Part shown: in pieces, positions 21,301 to 27,745 of the stretch | Layout of the letters: each line of letters opens with the position of its first letter | Position numbering within the stretch: position 1 is the first letter of the stretch | Assembly (NCBI RefSeq): GCF_030063445.1 | Contig: NZ_JASITD010000017.1 | Span: 43,723 to 107,722 of the forward strand | Direction of reading: 5' to 3' | Length of the DNA: 64,000 nt | DNA from: Hymenobacter sp. H14-R3 | GTDB lineage: Bacteria; Bacteroidota; Bacteroidia; Cytophagales; Hymenobacteraceae | Position numbers and translations under genes: made by a program | Notes under the pieces: generated by a model | What the model saw: only the letters and a program-made list of their open reading frames with translations | What the model was told of the DNA's origin: nothing | The model's database searches: none

Positions 21301-21535
21301 GCTCCTTTTTGATGACCTCCTCCACGAAGTAGGGCGTCACGGGCAGGAAGTACACGTCGTCGGCCATGTTGTCCGACGTCTGCACGGTGGCAATATTGGG
21401 GTTGATGAGGATGGTGCGGATGCCTTCCTCCTTCAGCGCCTTGAGGGCCTGCGAGCCGGAATAATCGAACTCCCCGGCTTCGCCAATTTTCAGCGCGCCG
21501 GAACCGAGGATGAGTACTTTATTGGGTTTGTTCAT
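18302..21535 (-). CDS. carB: Carbamoyl phosphate synthase large subunit
   Basis: Makes carbamoyl phosphate from ammonia (delivered by CarA), bicarbonate and two ATP, for arginine and pyrimidine synthesis. It has 1077 residues: two homologous ATP-grasp halves (first opening VLILGSGALKIGEAGEFDYS, second SVVVLGSGVYRIGSSVEFDW) and a C-terminal MGS-like allosteric domain (TELLVKKGYQIYATQGTHRF, KIRRTAVDFGVPLLTN). Length and order are normal. carA normally abuts carB, but here they are about 840 bases apart because of an inserted GIY-YIG gene, a small ORF and three repeats. Confidence 0.97.
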   Translation of the reverse strand: MNKPNKVLILGSGALKIGEAGEFDYSGSQALKALKEEGIRTILINPNIATVQTSDNMADDVYFLPVTPYFVEEVIKKEQPDGILVAFGGQTALNCAVALYRAGVFEKYKVQVLGTPVQSIIDTEDREIFKVKLEQIGVLSARSVAVTTMDDALAAGEKIGFPIIVRAAFALGGLGSGFANNMDELRELAQKSFTTSDQILVEESLKGWKEVEYEVVRDQFDNCITVCNMENFDPIGIHTGESIVVAPSQTLSNREYHKLRSIGIQTIRHLGIVGECNIQYALDPASEDYRVIEVNARLSRSSALASKATGYPLAFVAAKLSLGYSLAELKNSVTQTTTAFFEPALDYVVVKLPRWDLGKFAGVNRQIGSAMKSVGEVMAIGKSFEEAIQKGLRMLDTGRRGFVANRPEDELDNAAIDQLLSEPNEERIFAINSAFEAGYTLEQVHQLTKIDHWFLQRLYGIFELGNQLAAGRSAGLAGLETKLLRDVKKAGFSDQQIAVKLLGEGDVKADELLVRARRKALGVLPVVKQIDTLAAEFPAKTNYLYTTYHGTENDLDRETAQSVVVLGSGVYRIGSSVEFDWCGVQAVQTAAAEGYKTIIINYNPETVSTDYDVSDRLYFEELSFERVMDILDFEQPGGVILSTGGQIPNNLAMRLDEAKAPILGTSAARIDEAENRHKFSSIMDELGIAQPRWKELTSLGAMQDFVQEVGFPVLIRPSYVLSGAAMNVVSNNFELEEFLKAAKEVSAEYPVVVSEFIQEAKEIELDAVADHGEIVSYAISEHVEFAGVHSGDATMYYPPQQVYVGTIRKLKIIAEKIARRYEISGPFNIQFLEKNGIIRVIECNLRASRSYPFVSKISGNNLIKKATQILLGRPVERDESERIYDLPFVGVKAPQFSFTRLPGADPVLRVDMVSTGEVGCLGDTAEEALLKSMLSVGYKIPQKTVLISGGPIKSKVALLSATELLVKKGYQIYATQGTHRFFAENNVPSSLLFWPDDHVEPNVLTYLKEKKIDLVINIPKNLSKGELDNDYKIRRTAVDFGVPLLTNARLAKAFIQAFCTLEMKDLKIKSWNEYKAM

Positions 21536-21577
21536 TCTAAGTGTTGGGTAACAGACCGAAAGGTCGTGTCAAATTTG

Positions 21578-21631
21578 AACGTCATGCTGAGCGGAGCGCA
21601 GCGAAGTCGAAGCATCTCTACCGCTTCGTTG
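21578..21631. repeat. Repeat family A, forward
   Basis: Long variant GTCATGCTGAGCGGAGCGCA.. ending in ..CTACCGCTTCGTTGG. Its inverted match is the copy at 22320-22378, so the pair brackets the GIY-YIG gene and the small ORF. Confidence 0.85.
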
Positions 21632-21643
21632 GATTTATTAAAT

Positions 21644-21934
21644 TCAGCCTTCCCACGTTTCTAAATCAATGGCCTGCCAAGTCGGATTAAAACCATTAAT
21701 TAATGCATCTTTCTTCCGGCGCGTCCAGCCTTTCAATTGCTTTTCCCGCACTATGGCCTGCGTCGCATTGGGAGCTATTTCAAAATAAACGAGTAAGTCA
21801 GCCTGATACCGTCCAGTGAATTTACTAGCGTTGCCTCGGTTGCTGCTGTGCTCGTAAAGCCGCCGCGTGAGGTCGTTGGTAACGCCGATGTAGAGGACGG
21901 TTTGGGTTTGATTGGTCAGTATGTAGACGTACAT
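21644..21934 (-). CDS. GIY-YIG family nuclease (small, UPF0213/YhbQ-like)
   Basis: Single-domain protein of 96 residues. The GIY-YIG motif is seen as YVYILTNQ..VLYIGVTNDLTRRLYEH, with the following Arg and His, and a later catalytic-type Glu in AIVREKQLKGWTRRKK. Such single-domain proteins are probable DNA endonucleases of unclear role. It lies between carA and carB, immediately next to repeats of family A on both sides (21578 and 21949). The physical link raises the possibility that it acts on or helps spread these repeats; this is inference only. Confidence 0.9.
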   Translation of the reverse strand: MYVYILTNQTQTVLYIGVTNDLTRRLYEHSSNRGNASKFTGRYQADLLVYFEIAPNATQAIVREKQLKGWTRRKKDALINGFNPTWQAIDLETWEG

Positions 21935-21948
21935 GCTGGTGATTTTAG

Positions 21949-21990
21949 AACGTCATGCTGAGCGAAGTCGAAGCATCTCTGCCGCTTCCC
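21949..21990. repeat. Repeat family A, forward
   Basis: Core CGTCATGCTGAGCGAAGTCG..AAGCATCTC. It lies 15 bases upstream of the GIY-YIG ATG and, with the inverted copy at 22320-22378, brackets the small ORF at 22006. Confidence 0.85.
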
Positions 21991-22005
21991 TGGGATAGTT
22001 GAGCT

Positions 22006-22266
22006 TTATGCGTTGATATTCAGCATTTCGGTGGCTAGCTGCCTAATTTGGTGTATGTCTAGCTCAAATTCTTCACCATCTTCCATTAGCATGATTTTCA
22101 CCATATTATCCTCTAAGCCAGCTTCAAGATGACCTTGATATTTGAAATGTTTAGTTGAAGCCCAACGCGCAAGTCTTACAACGGAAAAAGTAGGTTCAGC
22201 TTCTGCTAAATCACGCTCTAACTCAGCTAATAATTCAGCTGCAAAACGTCGCTTTGTATAGGTCAT
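22006..22266 (-). CDS. Small AT-rich hypothetical protein between carA and carB
   Basis: Protein of 86 residues, acidic, soluble and largely helical, starting MTYTKRRFAAELLAELERDL. It is not recognised. AT-rich composition and bracketing by inverted family A repeats (21949 and 22320) mark it as an insert in the carAB unit. It reads in the same direction as carA and carB. It is too small and too plain to assign a role; an antitoxin-like or immunity-like partner is possible, but no toxin is seen beside it. Confidence 0.6.
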   Translation of the reverse strand: MTYTKRRFAAELLAELERDLAEAEPTFSVVRLARWASTKHFKYQGHLEAGLEDNMVKIMLMEDGEEFELDIHQIRQLATEMLNINA

Positions 22267-22319
22267 TACTACCTCTATTGTGGTTTGATAATGCTTCCTT
22301 AATTGCTGAATTTATAATC

Positions 22320-22378
22320 ACAACGAAGCGGTAGAGATGCTTCGACTTCGCTGCGCTGCGCTCAGCATGACGTTCTTA
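22320..22378. repeat. Repeat family A, reverse
   Basis: Reverse complement of the long variant at 21578-21631, matching through the ACCGCTTCGTTG end. It abuts the end of carA. Confidence 0.85.
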
Positions 22379-23464
22379 TTTCGTTGTTCTGATTCCCTCT
22401 TTATACTCCACCACCGCTTTCAAAAAGTCATCAAACAGAAACTCCGTATCCTGGGGGCCGCCAGCCGCTTCGGGGTGAAACTGGGTGGAGAAGAACGGCT
22501 TGGTTTTGTGCTTGATGCCTTCGCAGGTGCCGTCGTTCAGGTTCTCGAACAGCATGTCCCACTCGGCGGGGAGGGTGGCGGTATCGACTGCGAAGCCGTG
22601 GTTTTGGCTGGTGATATAGCAGTGCTGGGTGCCGGTGAGCTTCACGGGCTGGTTGTGGCTGCGGTGGCCGTATTTCAGCTTGAAGGTGTCGCCGCCCGCC
22701 GCCAGGCCCATGAGCTGGCTGCCCAGGCAGATGCCGAAAATGGGCTTGTCCTGCGCCAGGGCCTTTTGCAGGTGCTGGATGGTGGCTTCGCACATTTTGG
22801 GGTCGCCGGGGCCGTTGCTCAGGAACAGGCCGTCGTAGTCGAGGGTCGTGAAATCGTAGTCCCAGGGCACCCGAATTAGCTCCACGTCGCGCTCCAGGAA
22901 GCAGCGGATGATGTTGGTTTTGGTGCCGCAGTCCACGAGCACGATTTTGTGCTGGCCGCTGCCGTAGCGCTGCACGCCGGCCGGGCTCACCTGCGCCACC
23001 AGGTTGTCGAGGTTGGGGTCGTGCAGGGGCACGTCGGTTTCGGCCACTATTTTGCCCAGCATAGCGCCCTTCTCGCGCAGCTTTTTGGTGAGCATGCGGG
23101 TATCGACGCCAAAAATGCCGGGGATGTTGTACTCCTTGAGCCAGTCGCCTAGGCTCTTGGCGGCGTTCCAGTGGCTGTGCTCCTCCGAGTAGTAGGTCAC
23201 CACGAGCCCGGCAATGTGGATTTTATCCGACTCAAAAATGGTGGAAATCGACTCGTACAATTCCTCGCCGGGTACGCCGTAGTTGCCCACCATCGGGGTG
23301 GTGAGCACCAGAATCTGGCCGGCGAAGGACGGGTCGGTGAGGTTTTCGGGGTAGCCGGTCATGGCCGTGCTAAACACCACTTCGCCCGCGGCGGAAGTGA
23401 ACGCGCCGAAGGATTCGCCTTGGATTTCGGTGCCGTCTTCGAGAACTAGTTTTACTTGTGGCAT
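22376..23464 (-). CDS. carA: Carbamoyl phosphate synthase small subunit
   Basis: Glutamine amidotransferase subunit that releases ammonia for CarB. It has 362 residues. The N-terminal CPSase domain (LVLEDGTEIQGESFGAF) is followed by a class I amidotransferase domain with nucleophile Cys in PIFGICLGSQLMGLAAGG and the His and Glu of FSTQFHPEAAGGP. Upstream lies a family B repeat pair separating it from argD; downstream are the inserted ORFs and then carB. Its place within the arg genes suggests that much of its output goes to arginine. Confidence 0.96.
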   Translation of the reverse strand: MPQVKLVLEDGTEIQGESFGAFTSAAGEVVFSTAMTGYPENLTDPSFAGQILVLTTPMVGNYGVPGEELYESISTIFESDKIHIAGLVVTYYSEEHSHWNAAKSLGDWLKEYNIPGIFGVDTRMLTKKLREKGAMLGKIVAETDVPLHDPNLDNLVAQVSPAGVQRYGSGQHKIVLVDCGTKTNIIRCFLERDVELIRVPWDYDFTTLDYDGLFLSNGPGDPKMCEATIQHLQKALAQDKPIFGICLGSQLMGLAAGGDTFKLKYGHRSHNQPVKLTGTQHCYITSQNHGFAVDTATLPAEWDMLFENLNDGTCEGIKHKTKPFFSTQFHPEAAGGPQDTEFLFDDFLKAVVEYKEGIRTTK

Positions 23465-23476
23465 ATCGTGCTAATG

Positions 23477-23655
23477 GCAGCCCCACCCCCTAGCCCCCTC
23501 CCCTGCGGGGGAGGGGGAACTAGCTTCTAGCGCTAGTTTTAATTCTTAAATTAGAATTTACTAGGAGTGAAGTGCTTATAATTAGTAAACTAGGATTTAA
23601 AACTAGAAACTAGTCTCCCCTCCCCCGCAGGGGAGGGGGCTAGGGGGTGGGGCTG
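23477..23655. repeat. Repeat family B inverted pair between carA and argD
   Basis: Arms 23477-23520 and 23609-23655 are inverted copies of the CCCCTCCCCTGCGGGGGAGG core with about 90 AT-rich bases between them. The right arm lies inside the argD reading frame and encodes its C-terminal tail. Confidence 0.85.
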
Positions 23656-24774
23656 CACCAGCGCATATAGCGCCTGCAAAAACCGGTCAACCTCCGCCTT
23701 AGTGATATTCAACGGTGGCAGCAGCCGCAGCACCGTGGGGTCGGAGGCGTTACCCACGAACACGTGGAATTCCGACAATAGCTTATCGCGGATTTCCTTA
23801 ATGGGGAAGTTGTATTTAATACCCACCATCAGGCCGCGACCGCGAATTTCTTCGGCACCGGCGTGGGCCAGCAGCTCGGTACGGAGGTAGTCGCCCATTT
23901 CGGTAGCGTGGGCCAGCAGGTCCTCCTCCTCAATGACTTCCAGCACGGCCAGGGCGGCCGCGCAGGCCAGGTGGTTGCCGCCAAACGTGGTGCCCAGCAG
24001 GCCGAACGAAGCCTTGTACTGGGGCGCAATGAGGATGCCGCCGATGGGAAAGCCATTGCCCATGCCCTTGGCCACGGAAATAATATCGGGCCGGATGCCC
24101 GCGTGCTGGTGCGCGAAAAACTTGCCGCTGCGGCCGTAGCCGCACTGCACCTCGTCGGCAATTAGCAAGGCTCCGTGCGCGCCGCAGACCAGCGAAAGAC
24201 CAATCAGAAACTCGTCGGGGGGACTAATAATGCCGCCCACGCCCTGAATCGGCTCCACCATGACCGCGCACACGTCGCCGCCGCGCAGCACTTCTATCAC
24301 CGCTTGCAGGTCGTATTCCAGAATGGAAATCACGTGGCCCGCGTTGAAGGGAGCCACGATTTTAGGGTTGTCGGTCGCCGCTACTGCGCCCGATGTGCGG
24401 CCGTGGAACCCACCCTTAAAGGCGATAACCCGGTTTTTGCCGGTGTGGAAAGAAGCCAGTTTCAGCGCGTTCTCGTTGGCCTCGGCGCCCGAGTTGCACA
24501 AGAACAGCGTGTAGTCGTCGTAGCCCGATACCTGGCCCAGCTTCGTGGCTAGCTCGCGCTGAATCGGAATCTGCACCGAGTTGGAGTAGAAGCCGATGTT
24601 TTGCAGCTGCTCGGTGAGGCGCTGCACGTAGTGCGGGTGGCTGTGGCCGATGGAAATCACGGCGTGGCCGCCGTAAAAATCCAGGTATTCCTGGCCCTTG
24701 TCGTCCCACAGAGTCGCACCCAGCGCCCGCACCGGCGTGATGTCAACCAGCGGATAAACGTTGAAGAGGTTCAT
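23590..24774 (-). CDS. argD: Acetylornithine (or succinylornithine) aminotransferase
   Basis: PLP-dependent class III aminotransferase converting N-acylglutamate semialdehyde to N-acylornithine. It has 394 residues. Visible are the N-terminal DFYGGHAVISIGHSHPHYV, the PLP-phosphate region NSGAEANENALKLA, the Asp of ALLIADEVQCGYGRSGKFFA and the Lys of IISVAKGMGNGFPIGG. The natural end should be near FLQALYALVQ. The last 20 or so residues ([14 protein letters not shown] and onward) are translated from a family B repeat, so the tail is probably non-functional and its length species-specific. Confidence 0.95.
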   Translation of the reverse strand: MNLFNVYPLVDITPVRALGATLWDDKGQEYLDFYGGHAVISIGHSHPHYVQRLTEQLQNIGFYSNSVQIPIQRELATKLGQVSGYDDYTLFLCNSGAEANENALKLASFHTGKNRVIAFKGGFHGRTSGAVAATDNPKIVAPFNAGHVISILEYDLQAVIEVLRGGDVCAVMVEPIQGVGGIISPPDEFLIGLSLVCGAHGALLIADEVQCGYGRSGKFFAHQHAGIRPDIISVAKGMGNGFPIGGILIAPQYKASFGLLGTTFGGNHLACAAALAVLEVIEEEDLLAHATEMGDYLRTELLAHAGAEEIRGRGLMVGIKYNFPIKEIRDKLLSEFHVFVGNASDPTVLRLLPPLNITKAEVDRFLQALYALVQPHPLAPSPAGEGRLVSSFKS

Positions 24775-24799
24775 TATTTCTAGTAGGTTATCTTTTTAA

Positions 24800-24844
24800 A
24801 AGAACGTCATGCTGAGCTTGCCGAAGTATCTTGGTAGGTTCGTT
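24800..24844. repeat. Repeat family A, forward (left bracket)
   Basis: AGAACGTCATGCTGAGCTTG..TTGGTAGGTTCGTT. Its inverted partner at 26536-26585 matches over the whole length including the GGTTCGTT end; between them lie the immunity-like ORF and the IS element. Confidence 0.85.
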
Positions 24845-24846
24845 GA

Positions 24847-25278
24847 CTAAAGAGGCTGAGCTGAACCCCTGGCCCCATTACCTCCGATATCATTTACTTG
24901 TAAATTATTAACAGGAACAAGACTTAAAATCAAAGCTTCTTCAGCAACTATGGCAGCTTCCATCCCAACTGATGAGCTAAAAACTGCTTTGATATCGCTT
25001 CCCTGCTTTTCAAGCCAAAGCTCAAAAAGCACGTTTTGAAAGCTGAAGTAGTTAAAATTCAGCTTTTTAATCCCAGTTAATTGTATCTCAATCTGACACC
25101 TTTTTGTTAGTTTGAAATAACCTTTTTCAGTGACCTTATTAGTCATCTCAAAAGCGTTAATTGTGAATGTCACAGCAGAGCGTAGAGTAGGAAGTGCTTC
25201 GAAAGTAACTTTCATTACCTCAGCATCATGAAAATCTGGCCAGTAGCCAAAATGCTGAAATATTACTTCCGAATTAAC
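24847..25278 (-). CDS. AT-rich immunity-like ORF cut at its 5' end by the IS3-family element
   Basis: The longest ATG frame (24847-25215) gives 122 unrecognised residues, but the frame stays open upstream to the IS border at 25278 and there reads FQHFGYWPDFHDAEV. That motif resembles the N-terminus of Imm50-like immunity proteins (recalled from memory, not searched). On the far side of the IS, 26495-26517 reads MDDYSAM in the same direction, which fits the missing first codons. So the insertion probably separated the start from the rest. AT-rich, like the other operon inserts, and bracketed by family A repeats. Confidence 0.55.
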   Translation of the reverse strand, partial: VNSEVIFQHFGYWPDFHDAEVMKVTFEALPTLRSAVTFTINAFEMTNKVTEKGYFKLTKRCQIEIQLTGIKKLNFNYFSFQNVLFELWLEKQGSDIKAVFSSSVGMEAAIVAEEALILSLVPVNNLQVNDIGGNGARGSAQPL

Positions 25279-25318
25279 TGTAGACTCCCCCTTTAAGTGA
25301 GCCAGTCAAAAGTAGAGG

Positions 25319-26074
25319 TCAAGCAGCTTGACGAAACTCAATGGGAGTTAAGAAGTTAAGGGCCTCATGGGGCCGCAGGTGGTTATAATCATACTGCCAG
25401 CTCTGGCACTGTTCCCGCACCTGCCGCAGGCTGGTGAAGAGGTGGGCGTTAAGCAGCTCGCGGCGAAACGAGCCGTTAAAGCGTTCAATATAGGCGTTTT
25501 GGGTTGGACTAGCAGGCTGAATCCAGTGCAGCTCGATGTGCTGGTCCTGGCACCAGGTCTGCAAGACCTGGCTGATGAGTTCGGCCCCATTGTCTACTCG
25601 AATCCGGGCGGGTGGGCCGTGGCGACCAACCAGTGTCGTGAGCAGGGCCACTACACGCACAGCGGGCAGCGAGAAATCAACCTCGATCCCGAGCACTTCC
25701 CGGTTCCAGTCCTCCACTACGTTGAGCGTGCGGAAGCGGCGGCCATCCGTTAAGGCATCGCTCATAAAGTCGAGCGACCAGCAGACATTAGGCTGTGGAG
25801 GGACTTCCAAGGGCCGCTTAACCCGCTCGGGCAGGCGTTTCTTTTTGCGCCGCTTTCCTAGTTGTAAGCTCATTGCCTGATAGATACGCCATAAGCGCTT
25901 GTGATTAACCAGTATACCCTGCTTGCGCAGGCGGTAGTAGTACTTCCAAAAGCCCCATCCGCTGTGGCGCGTGACCAGAGCCTGCAAGCGGCCCATCAGG
26001 TCAGTATCGACGGGCTGGATGCCCCCACGGCCCCCACCGGGTGGCGAGGCGTAGCTGTTGCGGGCCAGGCCCAC
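25319..26074 (-). CDS. IS3-family transposase, OrfB (DDE catalytic part)
   Basis: Integrase-core transposase. Counting from the GTG at 26074, the catalytic triad is D102 (WSLDFMSD), D161 (RVDNGAEL) and E197 ([14 protein letters not shown]), giving the DD(35)E spacing of the family. An HTH-21-like region and a basic stretch (GKRRKKKRL) come first. The same frame stays open upstream to about 26160 and there reads [20 protein letters not shown], a typical OrfB N-terminus without its own start, so the natural product is an OrfAB fusion. Nothing suggests that the transposase is defective. Confidence 0.93.
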   Translation of the reverse strand: MGLARNSYASPPGGGRGGIQPVDTDLMGRLQALVTRHSGWGFWKYYYRLRKQGILVNHKRLWRIYQAMSLQLGKRRKKKRLPERVKRPLEVPPQPNVCWSLDFMSDALTDGRRFRTLNVVEDWNREVLGIEVDFSLPAVRVVALLTTLVGRHGPPARIRVDNGAELISQVLQTWCQDQHIELHWIQPASPTQNAYIERFNGSFRRELLNAHLFTSLRQVREQCQSWQYDYNHLRPHEALNFLTPIEFRQAA

Positions 26075-26151
26075 CAGCGTACACGCCTGGCGCTGGCTCA
26101 GCCCCCGCCCGCAGGCGTAGTGGGCTACGGCGCGCCGGGCCGTGGGGGTGG

Positions 26152-26415
26152 TTACTTTTTTCGCAACACCTCCTTAATGACCTGATTCTCCAGGCTCAGC
26201 TCCGCGTAGAGTTGTTTGAGGCGGCGGTTTTCGTCCTCCAGATGCTTGAGACGCTGTAACTCGCTGGTGCTCATGCCACCGAACTTGTTTTTCCACCCGT
26301 AAAACGTGGCCTCGCTAATACTATGTTCACGGCAAATCTGGGCGACGGTCTGCCCCTGGTCCTGTTGGCGCAGGATGCCCAGAATCTGGGCTTCGCTGAA
26401 TCGACTCTTTTTCAT
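26152..26415 (-). CDS. IS3-family transposase, OrfA (DNA-binding part)
   Basis: Protein of 87 residues with the helix-turn-helix of IS3 OrfA ([35 protein letters not shown]) followed by a leucine-zipper-like coiled coil ([20 protein letters not shown]). It ends LRKK-stop on A AAA AAG at 26155-26161, a classical slippery heptamer. A -1 slip there leads straight into the OrfB frame, making the fused transposase. Confidence 0.93.
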   Translation of the reverse strand: MKKSRFSEAQILGILRQQDQGQTVAQICREHSISEATFYGWKNKFGGMSTSELQRLKHLEDENRRLKQLYAELSLENQVIKEVLRKK

Positions 26416-26535
26416 GAGTAGCTAAAAATAGAGAAAGTGAAAAGTTACTACTTCTCTCTACTTTTGGCTGGCGCACTTTGAGGGGGAGCCTACACTCATT
26501 GCTGAATAGTCATCCATATTTAACACAGTCTAATT

Positions 26536-26585
26536 AAACGAACCTGCCAAGATGCTTCGACAAGCTCAGCATGACGTTCTTTTTG
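26536..26585. repeat. Repeat family A, reverse (right bracket)
   Basis: AACGAACCTGCCAAGATGCT.. is the inverted partner of 24800-24844. It closes the bracket around the immunity-like ORF and its IS insertion, just before the end of argC. Confidence 0.85.
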
Positions 26586-26601
26586 CTGACGTTCTACTAG
26601 C

Positions 26602-27591
26602 TTAAAAATACGAAGCCTTTATTCCTAATCCCATCGTTTCCTCAAGCCCAAACATCAAGTTCATATTCTGCACTGCCTGGCCCGAAGCGCCCTTCAGTAG
26701 GTTGTCGAGGGTGGAGGTAATGAGCACCTGGTCGTCGTGCTTGGCTACGTGCAGCAGGCATTTGTTGGTGTTTACCACTTGCTTGAGGTGAATTTCCTTC
26801 TCCGAAACAAGCGTGAATGGCGCGTCGCGGTAGTAATCGGAGTATAAATTTTGTACTTCCAGTACTGAAAGTTCACAGGTAGTATAAACGGAGGCGAAGA
26901 TGCCCCGCGTGAAATTGCCGCGGTAGGGGATGAAGCGGATTGGCTGCCCGAAGTCCGGTTGCAAGCCCACCAGCGTTTCGCCGATTTCGCCTAAGTGCTG
27001 GTGTGTGAAGGTTTTATAGGTCGAAATGTTGCCGGTGCGCCAGGTGTAGCCGGTTGTTTCGGCCAGCCCGCGTCCCGCGCCCGTGCTGCCCGTGATGGCT
27101 GATACGTGCACCGCCTCGCGCAGTAGCCCAGCCTCCGCCAACGGCAGCAGCGCCAACTGAATGGCCGAGGCAAAGCAGCCGGGGTTGGCCACGCTGTCGG
27201 CGGCGCGGATGGCGGCGCGATTCAGCTCGGGCAGGCCGTAGACAAATTCCCTGCCCCCCGCCTGCCGGTCGGCCGCCAGGCGGAAGTCGTTGCTCAGGTC
27301 GATGATTTTGGTGCGGGCGGGCAGGTCCGTTTTTAGCAGCCACTCGCGGGAATTGCCGTGGCCGAGGCACAGAAACACCACGTCCTCATCGCCACGCAGC
27401 GCGCTGGCAAAGGTCAGGTCGGTATCGCCCAGCAGGTCGTCGTGCACGGAATGCACCGGCAGCCCCGCCTGCGTGGTGCTGACTACCGCGCCGATGGTAG
27501 CCTGCGGGTGGTGCAGTAGTAGGCGTAGCAGCTCGCCGGCCGTGTAGCCCGCGCCGCCCACGATGCCGACGGTGATGATGGATTTGGTCAT
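26602..27591 (-). CDS. argC: N-acetyl-gamma-glutamyl-phosphate reductase
   Basis: NADPH-dependent reduction of N-acylglutamyl phosphate to the semialdehyde. It has 329 residues from MTKSIITVGIVGGAGYTAGE; the open frame extends five codons further, but this Met gives the normal start. Visible are the nucleotide fold GIVGGAGYTAGELLRLL, the catalytic Cys in SVANPGCFASAIQLALLPL, and FIPYRGNFTRGI. It lies between argG and the interrupted space before argD. Confidence 0.95.
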   Translation of the reverse strand: MTKSIITVGIVGGAGYTAGELLRLLLHHPQATIGAVVSTTQAGLPVHSVHDDLLGDTDLTFASALRGDEDVVFLCLGHGNSREWLLKTDLPARTKIIDLSNDFRLAADRQAGGREFVYGLPELNRAAIRAADSVANPGCFASAIQLALLPLAEAGLLREAVHVSAITGSTGAGRGLAETTGYTWRTGNISTYKTFTHQHLGEIGETLVGLQPDFGQPIRFIPYRGNFTRGIFASVYTTCELSVLEVQNLYSDYYRDAPFTLVSEKEIHLKQVVNTNKCLLHVAKHDDQVLITSTLDNLLKGASGQAVQNMNLMFGLEETMGLGIKASYF

Positions 27592-27596
27592 GTAGT

Positions 27597-27735
27597 GCAG
27601 CCCCACCCCCCGGCCCCCTCCCCTGCGGGGGAGGGGGAGCCACGGCGGCGCAAGCGGTTACTTATATAAATGCAGCTAAAAAATCGTTTGGCTCCCCCTC
27701 TCCCGCAGAGGAGGGGGCCGGGGGGTGGGGCTGCA
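27597..27735. repeat. Repeat family B inverted pair between argG and argC
   Basis: Arms 27597-27642 and 27690-27735, inverted copies of the same GC-rich core with about 47 bases between them. It fills the whole gap between the argG stop and the argC start, and an RNA copy would form a strong hairpin inside the operon. Confidence 0.85.
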
Positions 27736-27745
27736 CGGCTGGCGG

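Larger units (their letters stand above)
25279..26494 (-). mobile_element. IS3-family insertion sequence (about 1.2 kb)
   Basis: An element of 1216 bases with terminal inverted repeats of about 39 bp, 25279-25317 (TGTAGACTCCCCCTTTAAGT..) and 26456-26494 (complement TGTAGGCTCCCCCTCAAAGT..), ending in TG and CA. It holds overlapping orfA and orfB joined by a likely -1 frameshift site. The flanking bases (GAATTAAC left, CTCATTGC right) show no target duplication. It lies between argD and argC and interrupts the start of an AT-rich ORF. Confidence 0.93.

Noticed and set aside
19889..21664. Long plus-strand open frame (591 codons) opposite carB
   Set aside because: It lies entirely antisense to a well conserved gene, its translation has no recognisable motif, and it ends in a repeat. 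High GC produces such frames.
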